A stretch of 64,000 bases of DNA from Stomoxys calcitrans. Its lineage: Eukaryota; Arthropoda; Insecta; Diptera; Muscidae. Location: positions 47,489,527 through 47,553,526 of the forward strand of contig NC_081553.1 in the NCBI RefSeq assembly GCF_963082655.1. Direction: 5' to 3'. Positions 1 to 10,787 of this stretch are shown in pieces. The notes under the pieces are model-generated. The model saw nothing but the letters and a program-made list of their open reading frames with translations. It did not search any database and was not told the DNA's origin. Within the stretch, counting starts at the first letter, position 1; every line of letters starts with the position of its first letter. The translations under genes and the position numbers were made by a program.

Positions 1-258
1 CAACCGACCTACACTAATAAGAAGTATTTGTGCAAAATTTCAAGCGGCTAGCTTTACTCCTTCGGAAGTTAGCGTGCTTTCGACAGACAGACGGACGGAC
101 GGACGGACGGACAGACGGACGGACATGGCTAGATCGACATAAAATGTCACGACGATCAAGAATATATATACTTTATGGGGTCTCAGACGAATATTTCGAG
201 TAGTTACAAACAGAATGACGAAATTAGTATACCCCCCATCTTATGGTGGAGGGTATAA
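1..258 (+). mobile_element. HINE/DINE-1-like element, 3' end
   Basis: This is the right-hand end of a non-autonomous rolling-circle-like element whose left part lies outside the window. It holds the block ending in GTGCAAAATTTCAAGCGGC, then a GACG/GACA microsatellite at about 81-124, a GATCAAGAATATATATACTT block, and the terminal GGTGGAGGGTATAAAAA. The same sequence of blocks closes the copies ending near 20798 and 37013. The layout (microsatellite, ATATATTCTTGATC in reverse, terminal GGGTATA) matches what is known of Drosophila DINE-1, which is a Helentron derivative; the family assignment is inference. Confidence 0.7.
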
Positions 259-687
259 AAACCAACACCAAGTACAACTTCTCACACCTCTTGTAGACTC
301 GCACTCACTTAAGTAGAGTTTGGGAATTTGTACATGTGGTGAGGATGAAAGGCATTCATATATCCTTCCATGCATTTACACAGTCCTCATACAATTTACC
401 CTCAACATTTATGAAGAACCTGATGTACAATGTTTGGGGAAGCATAAGAGCAAAGCATTAAACAAAAAAAAAAAATATTTAAAATACTTTTTAATAACTA
501 AAGTAGTTAATGGTTTAAAGGGGAGGGGGGAGGACAGAAGTTTACTCGGATTTTTTGAAGTTACACGATTTAAAAATTTGGATCAATAGACTTGGTTACT
601 ACTTTAGTCTCACCTACTCAATTTGTAAACCAAAAGAGAGAGGGCCCATTTCGTTAAGATAATACATTGACTAATATCTAATATATA
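259..687. other. AT-rich sequence without recognised gene
   Basis: Short open frames occur here but none has family resemblance. A run of A lies at about 464-474. Nothing else is recognised. Confidence 0.6.
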
Positions 688-925
688 TTGGGTTGCCCAA
701 AAAGTAATTGCGGATTTTTCATATAGTCGGCGTTGACAAATTATTTCACAGCCTGTGACTCTGTAATTGCATTCTTTCTTCTGTCAGTTATCAGCTGTTA
801 CTTTTAGCTTGCTTTAGAAAAAACGTGTAAAAAAAAGTATATTTGATTAAAGTTCATTCTAAGTTTTATTAAAAATGCATTTACTTTCTTTTAAAAAATC
901 CGCAATTACTTTTTGGGCAAGCCAA
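688..925 (+). mobile_element. mariner MITE, copy 1 (238 bp)
   Basis: The element starts TTGGGTTGCCCAAAAAGTAA and ends in the inverted complement GGGCAAGCCAA. TA flanks both ends (686-687 and 926-927), the target duplication of Tc1/mariner elements. The termini resemble those of the mellifera group of mariners as I recall them. There is no transposase; the small frame starting MHLLSF is just the 3' terminal region. Confidence 0.85.
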
Positions 926-1576
926 TATAATAATCAATCAAGCTCTAACAGATGGGAGAAATGTCAAATTATCAGTCCTTTATATGTGATTGCACAAGCA
1001 TTCGGGGCGACATGGAACGCAGAACTTTTTAGTTATTTTATTAACATTGTGGGTATTAAAGTCTAAACCTTTTCCTTATCGATGCCAGCACTAATATTTA
1101 AATAAGCGCCATCTATTCTGTTTGCAAATGGATCAACTGTATGGAGACGCCACCACGAACAGAGAGAGGGCAGAGTGGTAAAAATTGATCATGCAGCATT
1201 TATCTTTGTTATGGCATCGGTCCGTAAAATAAAGAAAAATAAAGTATAGGAATTTCGTTGCGGTTGTTTGCTGTAGTATTTCTTAAATTTCCCACCCTCA
1301 GATAGATTATTCAGGCAGTTTATGTGGCTATCTTTGCCATAGGTTACAGAGGTGAAATTTTTCTACATCTTGAAAGCGAAAGCTCAGTGGAGCGGGTTTG
1401 ACTGAAAATTTAGCTGAAAGATAAGAAGCCTTCTTTATATAGTCGAGCCCAAGTGAGATGCCGATGAGCACACAATTTTTTTCGTTTTGTCACTCGATTC
1501 GTTCAACATTTCACTGAAAACAGCTGATTTTATAAAGGGAAAATAATTCAATGACTTGGCGAACGAATCGAGTGGC
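926..1576. other. Unassigned intergenic or intronic sequence
   Basis: No gene recognised. A segment starting GCGCCATCTATT near 1108 and ending in A-rich AATAAAGAAAAATAAAG near 1245 resembles in layout the segment at 2722-2880, so it may be a worn retroelement tail. Confidence 0.45.
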
Positions 1577-2447
1577 AACAGTAAAAGCGGAAAAAGTTCG
1601 GCAGGGCCAAATCATACATACCCTCTACCATGGTTCTCATTTTTATTTTTTTTTTTTTGCCCGATACCTCTTTATAGGCAAACAAAGGATAATGAATATA
1701 AATTGCAAAGCTATTGGAGCTATTTCAGGTTAGCAACCAATTCGGAATATGCTTGGTTTGCCTGTTGGAGCCTTTAGCAGATGTCATTGCGCAAAATGTC
1801 AGCAAAAAATTTATTAGAATTGAGCCCTATAGTGGCTTAAGAATAAAAGTCGGGAGATCGGCTCATATGGTTGCTATATCAGTAATGGACCCATTCAGAC
1901 CATATTTACGTACGTATGTGGAAGGTCATAAGAGAAGTCGTTAAAATAATGTTTAGCCAAATCGCATAAGAATGGCGGCCTCTAGAGGCTCAGAGACTCA
2001 TATTAGGAGCTCGATTTATATGGGAGCTACATCAAGTTTTAAACCTGTTTGAAGCATACTTAGCACAGATGTTGGAAGTCATATCAAAATATCTTATACA
2101 AAATTATATACAAATCGGATAAGAATTGCGGCGTTTAGGGGCTCAAGAGGTCAAGATCCAAAATCGGTTTATATGGCAGCTATATCAAAACATAGACCAA
2201 TATGACCCATTTATAATCCCAACTGACCTACACTTATAGGAAGTATTTGTGCAAAATTTTAACGCGCCTAGCTTTATCCCTTTGAAAGTTAGCAATCTTT
2301 CGACAGATGGACGGACCGACATGGCTAAATCGACTTAGAATGTCAGGACGATCAAAAATATACATATATACTTCGTTGGTTCTCAGATGAATATTTCGAT
2401 GCCTAACAAACGGAATGACGAAATCAGATTATGATGGAGGGTACAAA
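1577..2447 (+). mobile_element. HINE-like element, worn full-length copy
   Basis: A diverged 5' end (AGTAAAAGCGGAAAAAGTTC, then CATACCCTCTACCATGG) is followed by internal units with the words GATCGG...TATATGG...GCTATATCA, then the 3' block with GTGCAAAATTTTAACGCG, a reduced GGACGGACCGAC stretch, and the end ATGATGGAGGGTACAAAA. The element is older than the 35-37 kb copy, judged by the many differences in its termini. It has no coding capacity. Confidence 0.7.
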
Positions 2448-2889
2448 ACGAAAATACAAATTTAGTGCTCTAGGCCGTAAGTTTTTGTACTGAAGTCATA
2501 AATGGATAATGATTATTGTCGCAACTATTATTGAAGGAATATCCAGTGCTCAGATTTTTTTTTTTGATATTTTTGGCATGGGTAAGCCGAAGATGCTTAC
2601 CCATGCGCAACGGCGACATTAGATAGGCCGAAAAAAGTGGAAATTCGATTGAATTTAAAACTAGACAAAATGATGACAATGTGATTGGAAACAACAGCGA
2701 GCATCACCAACAACCAATCCAGCGCCATCTATTGGGAGATAGAAATTATTTGAATAGCCAAGCAAACCCTAAAAAAGAAAAGAGATCCAAAGGTACAGGA
2801 GAGAGTGTTAGTTGATCATATACTTTTCACTACTGTTTTGACAACTTGTTTGTCCTTGGAATAAATAAAATAAAGGAACAAACCTTTGG
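2448..2889. other. Unassigned sequence
   Basis: No gene recognised. It contains GCGCCATCTATT at about 2722 and an A-rich AATAAATAAAATAAAGG end near 2880 that may be the 3' tail of a LINE or SINE. Confidence 0.4.
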
Positions 2890-4307
2890 CCGCGGACTGG
2901 AGATCTCGGAGATGGGTTGTTCGATTTAACCGAAATTTTGTGTGCTCTCATATAGTACCCTAAAAATAAAAATTTGGTATCCAAATTTCGGATGGGGTAC
3001 CTAGGGGGGCCGCCCCACCCTAAAACCTACCAAACATATATTTAAACCAATCGCGACAATATGGGAATCAAGAGAAAGGTATTTAGGATAAGAAAACGTA
3101 TCTGCAGAAGATCGAGGCGCTTGGAACGCTATTCTACGTTCGGCTAGTGCAAGAAATATTCTGTCATAGCCAATTAAAGTAAGTAAGTAAACGTATCTGA
3201 TATCCCAATGTCGGACCAAGTGTTAGGGAAACCACCCCAACCCCCAAAACACCCCTAAATCGGACATATTTGCCGACTATGGCAATATGGGACTCAAATG
3301 AAAGGTATTTGCGTGTAGAATACGAATATAATGTCCAAATGTGGGGCCACGTTTCTGGAGGTCCACCCCTCCCCCAAAACACCCTCCAAACAGGACTTAT
3401 TTACTTACCATGTGAATATGAGGCTTAAAAAAAGATTTTTAAGTGTACAATTGTACAGCTGTATCACTTTGGGGGGGGGGGCGCCTCTCCCCAAAAAACA
3501 TCCCCCCAAGGGGACAAATTTACGACCATACCAATATGGGGCTTAAATGAAAGGTCTTCGAGAGTAAAGAACGAATCTGATATTAATATTCGGGAAAAGT
3601 GTCTATGGGGCCACCCCACCCCCACAACACCATCCAAATAGGAAGTATTTGCTGACTACTGCAATATGAGGCTCAAATAAGAGGGTTTTTATAGTAGAAC
3701 ACTAATCCGATATATATTTTCATGGCCAACTCACTGAGTGGAAGCCCATATCCAAAACACCCTCCAAGACGGTCATGTTTGCCGGCTATGGAAATATGGG
3801 GGGTAGAGCAAGAATTGATACCCACTTTCGGTGCCAATTTTATGGGGGTCTACCACTTTCCCAAAATACACCACAAGCAGCAATTTTTTACTGACCATCG
3901 CAATATGGGCCTCAAATAAAGGTATTTGAGAGTAGAATACGAATTCGATATTCAAATGGTATTTGAGAAAAGAGCACGATGCTGATATTTTTTTAGGGCC
4001 AAGTGTCAGGGGGGCCCCTTTACCCCCGAAAACATCCCTAAATCAGATATCAAGAGAATATCGGGCTGAAATAAATATTTTAAAAATGGAGTATACCTTA
4101 CATCCAAAATTAGACGTAGACAAATAAAGATCATATGGGATTCAGATAAAGGCTTATATTTTTAAACTGTTAGTCAAGTGATGTACTATTTTCGTAGCAT
4201 GGTATTTTGCTAAATGCTCTTTAATTGTTGAAAATAAATATTCCAAGAAAAATGTTGTTCCATATAAAGTAAAAGAAGGCGCAACGAAGTGGGCCCGGGT
4301 CAGCTAG
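2890..4307 (+). mobile_element. Helitron-like element with internal tandem units
   Basis: A repeat of degenerate units, each with a word like CAATATGGGACTCAAATGAA and a GC-rich CCCCACCCC block, ends in AAAGAAGGCGCAACGAAG and GGGTCAGCTAG at 4307. A GC-rich stretch just before a final CTAG fits a Helitron 3' end (CTRR preceded by a possible hairpin). It is 5'-truncated compared with the copy at 37018, which shows the TTTGTTTGTTTGTTCCG block. No protein is encoded. The Helitron assignment rests on the 3' end and is inference. Confidence 0.6.
3105..3188 (+). mobile_element. 84-bp 3' stub of the RTE LINE with target duplication
   Basis: The segment matches the last 80 or so bases of the RTE copies at 19-23.7 and 52-55 kb (CAGAAGATCGAGGCGCTTGG to GTCATAGCCAATTAAAGTAA) and ends in a short TAAG tail. 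It is flanked by the 11-bp direct repeat AAACGTATCTG at 3094-3104 and 3189-3199. The paralogous Helitron-like repeat at about 45265-45285 has the uninterrupted site. This is a 5'-truncated target-primed insertion. Confidence 0.9.
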
Positions 4308-5179
4308 TCTTATATACTGAGCGAATATGATGTTTCCCACTAAGACACTCTTTGAATGAAATTATTGTGAAATCAGTTTACAATCTTTTTACATGTCGAT
4401 ACTATGCCTACTCTCGTATGAACCAACCTATCCCTCTTTCCCTTTAAGATAATGTTCCTACTTACATAAATACAATTTCCTACAAACTTCCCATTAAGGA
4501 ACCAGGGATAAAAAGTTGGACATGCTTACCTCTTGCGCCATGGTTACCTTCCCACTATTTGTGTGGCTGAATTCTATCAGATTTGATTTGTGAACACCTG
4601 GAAAATAGAAGCAAATATTAAGTCAAATTTAATATTCAAATAACATTTGCACACAATACGATTTTCAAAAATGTATGCAACATTTCTTTTCCAAATCAAC
4701 ACCCCCCTCTAAGTTCTTATATTTCAACCCCCATTTCGCTGCAATGCTAAATCTTTTTGAACCATGTTTTATTATGACTGCTACTTCACAGAACGATGTC
4801 ACCAGGATACACACTTTGACGTTGATGGTAACGTTGTTACCATAATAAGCTTAATATGTTATCAATGTTTTGCCTTATTTAACGCTTCACTTGACTTTTC
4901 ATACGCAATGGATATCTCTGCCAATTATGCATATTCAGAGGGGTGTTGAAAATTTCAATTTCATATCGACTGGAGTTGCTTGTGTTGATGTTGGTGCTGA
5001 GCACTTTCTTGGAAATGATAAAAATAATTTGCATATGAAATGGAATGAAATTCTAATGAAAAGAACAATGTAGTGCAGTTAGAGATGTAAAAGTCTGTGT
5101 CAATGCTTTGAACAAAATTTTCCTATTAAAATACTTATTTTATGAACTCAAGATAGAGATACATGCATGTCGTGTTTAA
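4308..5179. other. AT-rich sequence without recognised gene
   Basis: Nothing with family resemblance was found. Two short overlapping frames at 4764-5073 look like chance. Confidence 0.55.
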
Positions 5180-5934
5180 TGCAGATGCCTGCCTCCACGG
5201 CCCAAACCTGCGAGGCCTAAAGCCCAAGGGTGAATACAACGCGTCTACCAACGCCCCCACATGTGGTAACCCACACATGAGTACCAATTTGATCCCACGT
5301 ATTTGGACGTGTTCACCTCCTTGGTTAGGAGCGGAGCACTACCTAAAACTCCTTCCGATCTATGGGTCTCGACACCCGGTTGAAAACGCAACTCCACGCC
5401 GAGCTTATGCTCTACCCGCGATTCGGGTACAAACCACAGCTACCACGTTGCTCCCTACAGGACATTGTCAGGCTGGTACCGATGTTCCAGGGGCTCCTGA
5501 CAGCCGTGGTACCAGATTAAACTCTCCGTTCAGACTTCATAGCCTTAAAAAGCTACTACCGTTGAACCCCAAACAGTTCCGGACTGGTCACCTGGATGAG
5601 AAGAATCGCCCTTAGCCGACCTCAAGCCAGCATACAAAAGTATGCAACAAACATACAACGGGACGATATACACAAAAACAAACAGGACTCCGCAGCCCTC
5701 ACGGGCGTAGCACATATCTGCATCAACATGGGACTTTACAATCTACATCAACATGGGACTTTACAATCAACGCGGCCACCCTCACGGGCGACCGAAAACA
5801 ACCACGAAAGCTACGGGAACCAACATTGGGCAAACGCCGCTGCATCCGCATGGGCAAGGCAGGTGCCAGGCCATGTCATGCGCAGCACCAAATCACTCGG
5901 TCGCGCAAGTACAGCAACACCTCGTTATGGAAAA
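5180..5934 (-). other. Probable 3' UTR of the R1-like element
   Basis: Base composition rises in GC at about 5180 and remains high into the coding remnant, so the stretch most likely belongs to the same element. No polyA-like T run marks its left limit, so the true end is uncertain. The 150-residue plus-strand frame at 5163-5615 lies within it and has no family resemblance. Confidence 0.5.
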
Positions 5935-6561
5935 CTAGCGTGTATTCATCCCTCCACTAAGTCTAGTCCGCCTCCTAAGAAATACTTCCCGGGAAAAGGT
6001 GGTCAGCCTTGCAACAGTCGTCTTGTCTTCAAGGGCCCTACTGAAATCCCACACCGCCTCGGTAGTCCCCATCGCGCCTAAATCTGTAATGTCTGCATAG
6101 TACGGACATTCCGTCAGTACATGCCTCCAGTCCTCAGGTCTCCCACAGTCGCACAAAGCAGTCGCGGACAAATTCCTCTGATGCAAAAATGCATTAAAGG
6201 AACCATGTCCCGTCAGTATGAAGCCCAGACTTAGGCCGAAGCCACAGTCCGGGCGGTCTCGTACGAACGTCGCGTCACGAATAAATTCGTAAGTCACCCG
6301 ACCATTGTCACTGTTCATCCATCTAGTTCTCCACCTATCATCAAGACGCTCCAAACGGAGTGCCTTGAGCCGCCTAACATCCCCATCCGCAAGCTCAGAA
6401 GCGGTGAGCCAATCCTCACGCACTAATGGAATTCCCTTTTTCACACTATACAGAACGGCCATGTAACTCACGAGTAAATCAAGCGGGGGCGCGCCAAGCA
6501 ATACCTGTAGTACATCTGTCGCAACAGTCCTACACACAGGCAAGCAAGTCAGCATTGCCAC
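5935..6561 (-). pseudogene. R1-like LINE C-terminal domain with CCHC knuckle
   Basis: The conceptual product of 208 residues contains CDCGRPEDWRHVLTECPYY, a CX1CX(n)HX(n)C zinc knuckle of the kind that closes R1-clade ORF2 proteins. It also has the segment WQRRWD-like RWRTRWMNSDNGRVTYEFI, and FGLSLGFILTGHGSFNAFLH, usual just upstream of that knuckle (LTGHG is characteristic). It lies directly downstream of the RT remnant on the same strand. The knuckle would bind nucleic acid during target-primed integration. The frame is open here but separated from the RT by a shift near 6600-6690. Confidence 0.85.
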
Positions 6562-6693
6562 CCTCTGACAAGAGAGGATCTTCGTTCGTCCTAAGACAGT
6601 CGCAGCAATTCCGTGCCATACAGGCGCTCCATAAGTTGCGCAAGCAACAAATAGACCACCATATATGGTCCGAACAGCGCGACGACTAAGATC

Positions 6694-7688
6694 CTAATTG
6701 CTTGTCAGAACACGCTTGACCATACCGGCTACTCCAGTCATCTTCTCCTTCACTTGATCCAAATAGACCAGGAAACCCATTCTTTCCGAAACAGTCACTC
6801 CCAGATATTTGAAGAGTGCTACATTCCTGATGCTAGCTCTACCAGATCGAATCGTGGGTGGACGATTCCTCGACAAGATGCCCTTGAGCAATATTTTCAT
6901 GGTTTTGTCGTCCGCGACGTCAACACCAACACGATCGCTTCATTCGCGCACAATGCCCATGGCAAGCTCACCGCGTGTTTCCAGAGTAAGTCTGGAATCT
7001 TCTTCCACCAGGATGAGCAGGTCATCCGCATATGCACTGATTTTGAAGGACTCAGCGAGACGTCCCAGCAGGGGATCCATCATGAGGTTCCATATATGTA
7101 TATGGAGCCCTGAGGTCAGCCACGCTGAATATCCTTCCAAACCGTATCGCTAGCACCAACCACGCAAGCTCTTCTATCGTAGAATTACCTACGCCAGAGA
7201 GAAAGTTCCCGACAACCTATTTCGCCTAACCTTGTGAGTACACTACGCCTTGAAAGGTAATTAAACGCAGCTGTGAAATCGACAAATATGCCAAGGACAT
7301 ATTTAGCGCTCGATTCTCTCACACAGTTCTGCACGTGGATCCAGGCATCCACAACCAACGGTAGGAGACTGATGCCCCGATACGATCTTGGATTGCTCCT
7401 CAATCGATCGGGCGATTTCAGAAGAACTACGACTCGACCACATTTCCACGTACGAGGGAAATAACCTACTTCGACACATCGTGTGAGGATCAGCACGACA
7501 TGGTCAGGTATAGTCTTCCAGATGCTTTTACACATCTGTCCAGTCATACCGTCCATGACAGGTGACCTCCCGCTTCTAAGCCGGCAAACACTGTCCACTA
7601 TCTCGACCCTTTCCAGAGGCACGATCATCTCCTCACTGGAAGCCTGTTCGTGCTCATCCGCATGGGGAAAGAACGTTCCCATTAACAC
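6694..7688 (-). pseudogene. R1-like LINE reverse transcriptase, frameshifted
   Basis: The first piece (7688 down to 7185) has RT domains 0-3: LRSGRSPVMDGMTGQM (normally PGPDG), WKCGRVVVLLKSPDR, SYRGISLLPLV and FVDFTAAFNYL (normally AFD). The second (7140 down to 6940) has the catalytic AYADDLLILVEE. The third (6900 down to 6694) has FKYLGVTV, the usual region after the palm. The GCPQGS motif between pieces 1 and 2 is broken by a frameshift near 7100-7185. The YADD aspartates survive, but the enzyme cannot be made as one chain. Confidence 0.88.
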
Positions 7689-7697
7689 CCTAGCACA

Positions 7698-8135
7698 CTA
7701 GTTCCAAGAAGTCAACACATTGTCCCCCACTCTTAAACCGCCCAGGTCACCCTGACTAGAACCCTGTTGCCCACCGCGCCGGCACACGCGGTATACCTTG
7801 CCCCATGGATCATCTCTGTTGTCCTGTACAAATCTGCTAAAGTGATCTTCCTTGCTCCTAATCAACAGTTGCTTGTACGTCCTCAAATTGCTAAGGTAGT
7901 CGTATCGGCTTGAGACAAGATCCTCATCATCGGAACTTCTGGCTCTTTGGAATCGCTTCCTCAGACGCCTGACGTTCCGCCGCATGGTTTCCAGCTCACG
8001 GGTCCACCATTTGACCTCACTTGGTTTCGCCTTTCGACGTCTGCCAAGGAGCGCATCATTCACCGCGCTCATCCACTCGTCTACCTTAGCAATTTGGTCA
8101 TCTACGGTCAGTGCCCTAAAGTCATCTAAAGACAA
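7698..8135 (-). pseudogene. R1-like LINE linker between endonuclease and RT
   Basis: A 145-residue conceptual piece with WWTRELETMRRNVRRLRKRF, typical of the basic helical linker of R1-group ORF2 (W-W-T-x-E-L, arginine-rich), and KVYRVCRR near its end. It follows the endonuclease piece and precedes the RT piece in the same orientation. Confidence 0.8.
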
Positions 8136-8195
8136 TGCTGATGCAGTCTCCCTTCAACTTTCCACATACAAGTCCCAGGTCACGTCTCGATCTTT

Positions 8196-9091
8196 CTAGC
8201 ACCTGGATCGTTCAGCCGTAACCCGAGTCCGTCTATCCCTGGAAGTGACCATAATCTCAATCAAATTGTGGTCACTTAAGCCCCGTTCGTCACAAACCTT
8301 CCACCTAAACTGGTAAGCAGTGAATGCCGCCCCATTTGCAGCCGTAACGTCAATGTCACTAACGCCTGAAGGCCCATCAAAGGTATACTTCTCGCTCGGT
8401 ATTTTCAACACACCGACGTCATTCAAAGTCAACCATTCGCTGAGCAACTGTCCACGATGGCGATTCTCATGACCAAGCGAGCAAATTGCAAATTTTGCCC
8501 ATGAACATTCCACTAAGGAACAGGGGCAAACTTCTCACATATCAGTGAGTGCAGTCCGATTCAAGTTAAAGCTCAATGATAAGGGACCTCCTTTTTATAG
8601 CCGAGTCCCAATGGCGTGCCGCAGTGCGACACCTCTTTGGAGAGAAGTTTTACATGGTATAGTACCTCACAAATGTCGCCAGCATTAGGAGGGGAAAACC
8701 ACCGCTGAAAATTTTTTCTGAGCGAGCGCTGGGCCATTTTCGAGAACCACATCGAGGAGGTTGCGTTGGCGTCTAAACTTAAGATGAGCGGATTGCTACT
8801 CGCGAGTAGTAGCACCGTATCCATATATCCAAGATAGGGCTCCAAGTCAGCGCAAAATCTACAATAGATGCCAGCCAAGAACATCTTGCCACAGCGCCCT
8901 TCTGCACAAATGCAGACTCCCCACTGGCTATAACTAACCACCGTACAGTCGATGTCGCCGTCATCTACAATTATCGCAGAGTCACCCCCGCTGTCAGTAA
9001 AGACTCGCATCTCCCCCGGCAATCCTACAAAACTAGCATCCACTACATACGGTTCCTGCAGCAGCGCGACCGAGCAACCAGTGCTGCGCAT
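8196..9091 (-). pseudogene. R1-like LINE AP-type endonuclease, split by a SINE
   Basis: From 9091 downward the frame gives VALLQEPYVVD, carrying the catalytic glutamate, then SAIIVDDGDIDCTVV and LILSLDANATSSMW (the DxNA motif). After the SINE, the reading resumes with GHENRHRGQLLSEWL and ends in SDIDVTAA and LSDHNLIEI, the final SDH motif of the domain. Joining the two flanks across the SINE restores the expected order. The domain nicks the genomic target in R1-type elements. Its first residues are missing at the 5' truncation. Confidence 0.88.
8483..8720 (-). mobile_element. tRNA-derived SINE, 5'-truncated, inside the R1 endonuclease
   Basis: The segment is the reverse complement of the body of the complete SINE at 12639-12959 (from CAGCGGTGG to the GGGCAAAATTTGCA end) without the tRNA-like head. 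It is flanked by AGCGAGC at 8476-8482 and 8721-8727, read as a 7-bp target duplication. Insertion followed that of the LINE. Confidence 0.85.
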
Positions 9092-9848
9092 GACATGACC
9101 CTATTCTATTTATGCAACGTCTAATCAACAAACTACGAATTTTCGCACCATCTAAAATGCTCCGCTTCAAATGGACATTTACCAGTTGTATAAATTCATT
9201 TTCTCAACTGCATTACATTGTCCTTTATCGCCTTGCTACGGCTGGTGGTCATTTAGATGGCCATTTAATTTTCAAAATTTTTCTCAAATACAATGGCAAA
9301 GTTTTAGAAAAACTTTTCTTCCACAAATGTTTTGCTTTAATTAGTTTATTTTGTCGTTTTATGTTGTTGCAAATTCTATACTCAGTAAGTGCGAGAGAGA
9401 GAGAGAGAGAGAGAAAGGAAAGAAGCGGCCGAGAGAGTATGGGTGTATGTGGGAGACTGCCTTTGTGGAACTAGGAACATTTAAGCAAAACTTTATGCCA
9501 TCCAACAAAGTGTGAGTAATTGAAACATTTATGCCGCTAATTGTAAATGTCTGCAGTGATTTTAATTTTTTTTTCTCTCCGTTTTTGTTGCCGCTGTTGT
9601 TTGTCCCTCCATCACAGATTTGTTGTTAAAGTACTTATGTTAATTAGTATTCGTAGTACTTTCTAAACGATTTGCACAGCAAAAACGTTTTATTTATAAT
9701 GAGTTTTGCTACCATTGATGTCTGTTAATTAATGAAATCGATAGATAATGAAGGGTAACCCCAATAAAATATACTTAAAAATGTTCATGTGAGAGTGAGA
9801 GAGAGAGAGAGAAAAACAATGAGAGGTAATAAAAAAGTTAATTTGTAA
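9092..9848. other. AT-rich sequence with GA microsatellites
   Basis: No gene recognised. GA-dinucleotide runs lie at about 9393-9414 and 9791-9812. Confidence 0.6.
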
Positions 9849-10787
9849 CAAGTAAAAGCGTGCCAAGTTGGACCGGGCCGAATCTTATATACCCTCCACC
9901 ATGGATCGCATTTTTCGAGTTCTTTTCCCGGCATTAGGCAAAAAAGGATATAAGAAAAGATTTGCTCTGCTATTAGAGCGATATCAAGATATGGTCCGGT
10001 TTGGACCACAATTAAATTATATATTGGAGACCTGTGTAAAATGTCAGCCAATTCGAATAAGAATTGTGCCCTTTGAGGGCTCAAGAAGTTAAATAGAGAG
10101 ATCCATTTATATGGGAGCTGCATCGGGCTATAGACCGATTGAGACCATAATAAACACGTATGTAGATGGTAATCAGAGGATCCGTCGTACAAAATTGCAA
10201 GCAAATCGGTAAATAATTTCGACCTCTAGAGGCTCAAGAAGTCAAGATCCCAGATCGGTTTATATGGCAGCTATATCAGGTTATGAACCGATTTGAACCT
10301 TATTTGACACAGTTGTTGAAAGTAAGAATAAAATACGTCATGCAAAATTTCAGGAATTACGCCCTCTAGAAGCTCAAGAAGTCAAGTCCCTAGATCTGTT
10401 TATATGACAGCTATATCAGATTATCAACCGATTTGAGCCATACTTGGTACAGTTGTTGGATATCATAACAAAACACGTCGTGCAAAATTTCATTCCAATC
10501 GGATAAGAATTGCGCCCTCTAGAGGCTCAAGAAGTCAAGACCCCAGATCGGTTTATATGGCAGCTACACCAGGTTATGGACTGATTTGAATCATACTTGG
10601 TATAGTTGTTGGATATCATAACAAAACATGTCGTGCAAAATTTCATTCCTATCGGATAAGAATTGCGCACTCTAGAGGCTCAAGGAGTCAAGACCCAACA
10701 TCGGTTTATATGGCAGCTATATCAAAACATATACCGATATGGCCCATTTACAATACCAACCGACCTACACTAAGAAGAAGTATTTGT
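9849..10787 (+). mobile_element. HINE-like element lacking its 3' end
   Basis: It starts CAAGTAAAAGCGTGCCAAG, has the ATATACCCTCCACCATGG block at about 9888, a 5' leader of about 250 bp, and then units containing GATCGGTTTATATGGCAGCT. It reaches the ACCAACCGACCTACACTAAG block that normally lies about 230 bp before the 3' end, then switches near 10788 to the start of another subfamily. It is non-coding. Confidence 0.8.

Larger units (their letters stand above)
5180..9091 (-). mobile_element. R1-like non-LTR retrotransposon, 5'-truncated
   Basis: Read on the minus strand, this remnant has in order an APE endonuclease (from 9091), a linker, a reverse transcriptase with YADD, and a CCHC zinc knuckle (ending near 5935), followed by about 750 bp of GC-richer non-coding sequence taken as the 3' UTR. 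This order fits the R1/LOA group of LINEs. ORF1 and the first residues of the endonuclease are missing, so it stops at about 9091. Several frameshifts make it inactive. A SINE splits the endonuclease at 8483-8720. A 24-bp tandem duplication (CATCAACATGGGACTTTACA repeated) lies at about 5722-5770. Confidence 0.85.

Noticed and set aside
81..124. Stand-alone GACG microsatellite
   Set aside because: The same tract occurs in the same place in each HINE-like 3' end, so it is part of the element.
5163..5615. A 150-residue plus-strand open frame
   Set aside because: It lies antisense in the probable 3' UTR of the R1-like element, has GC-rich composition that lowers stop frequency and shows no family motif.
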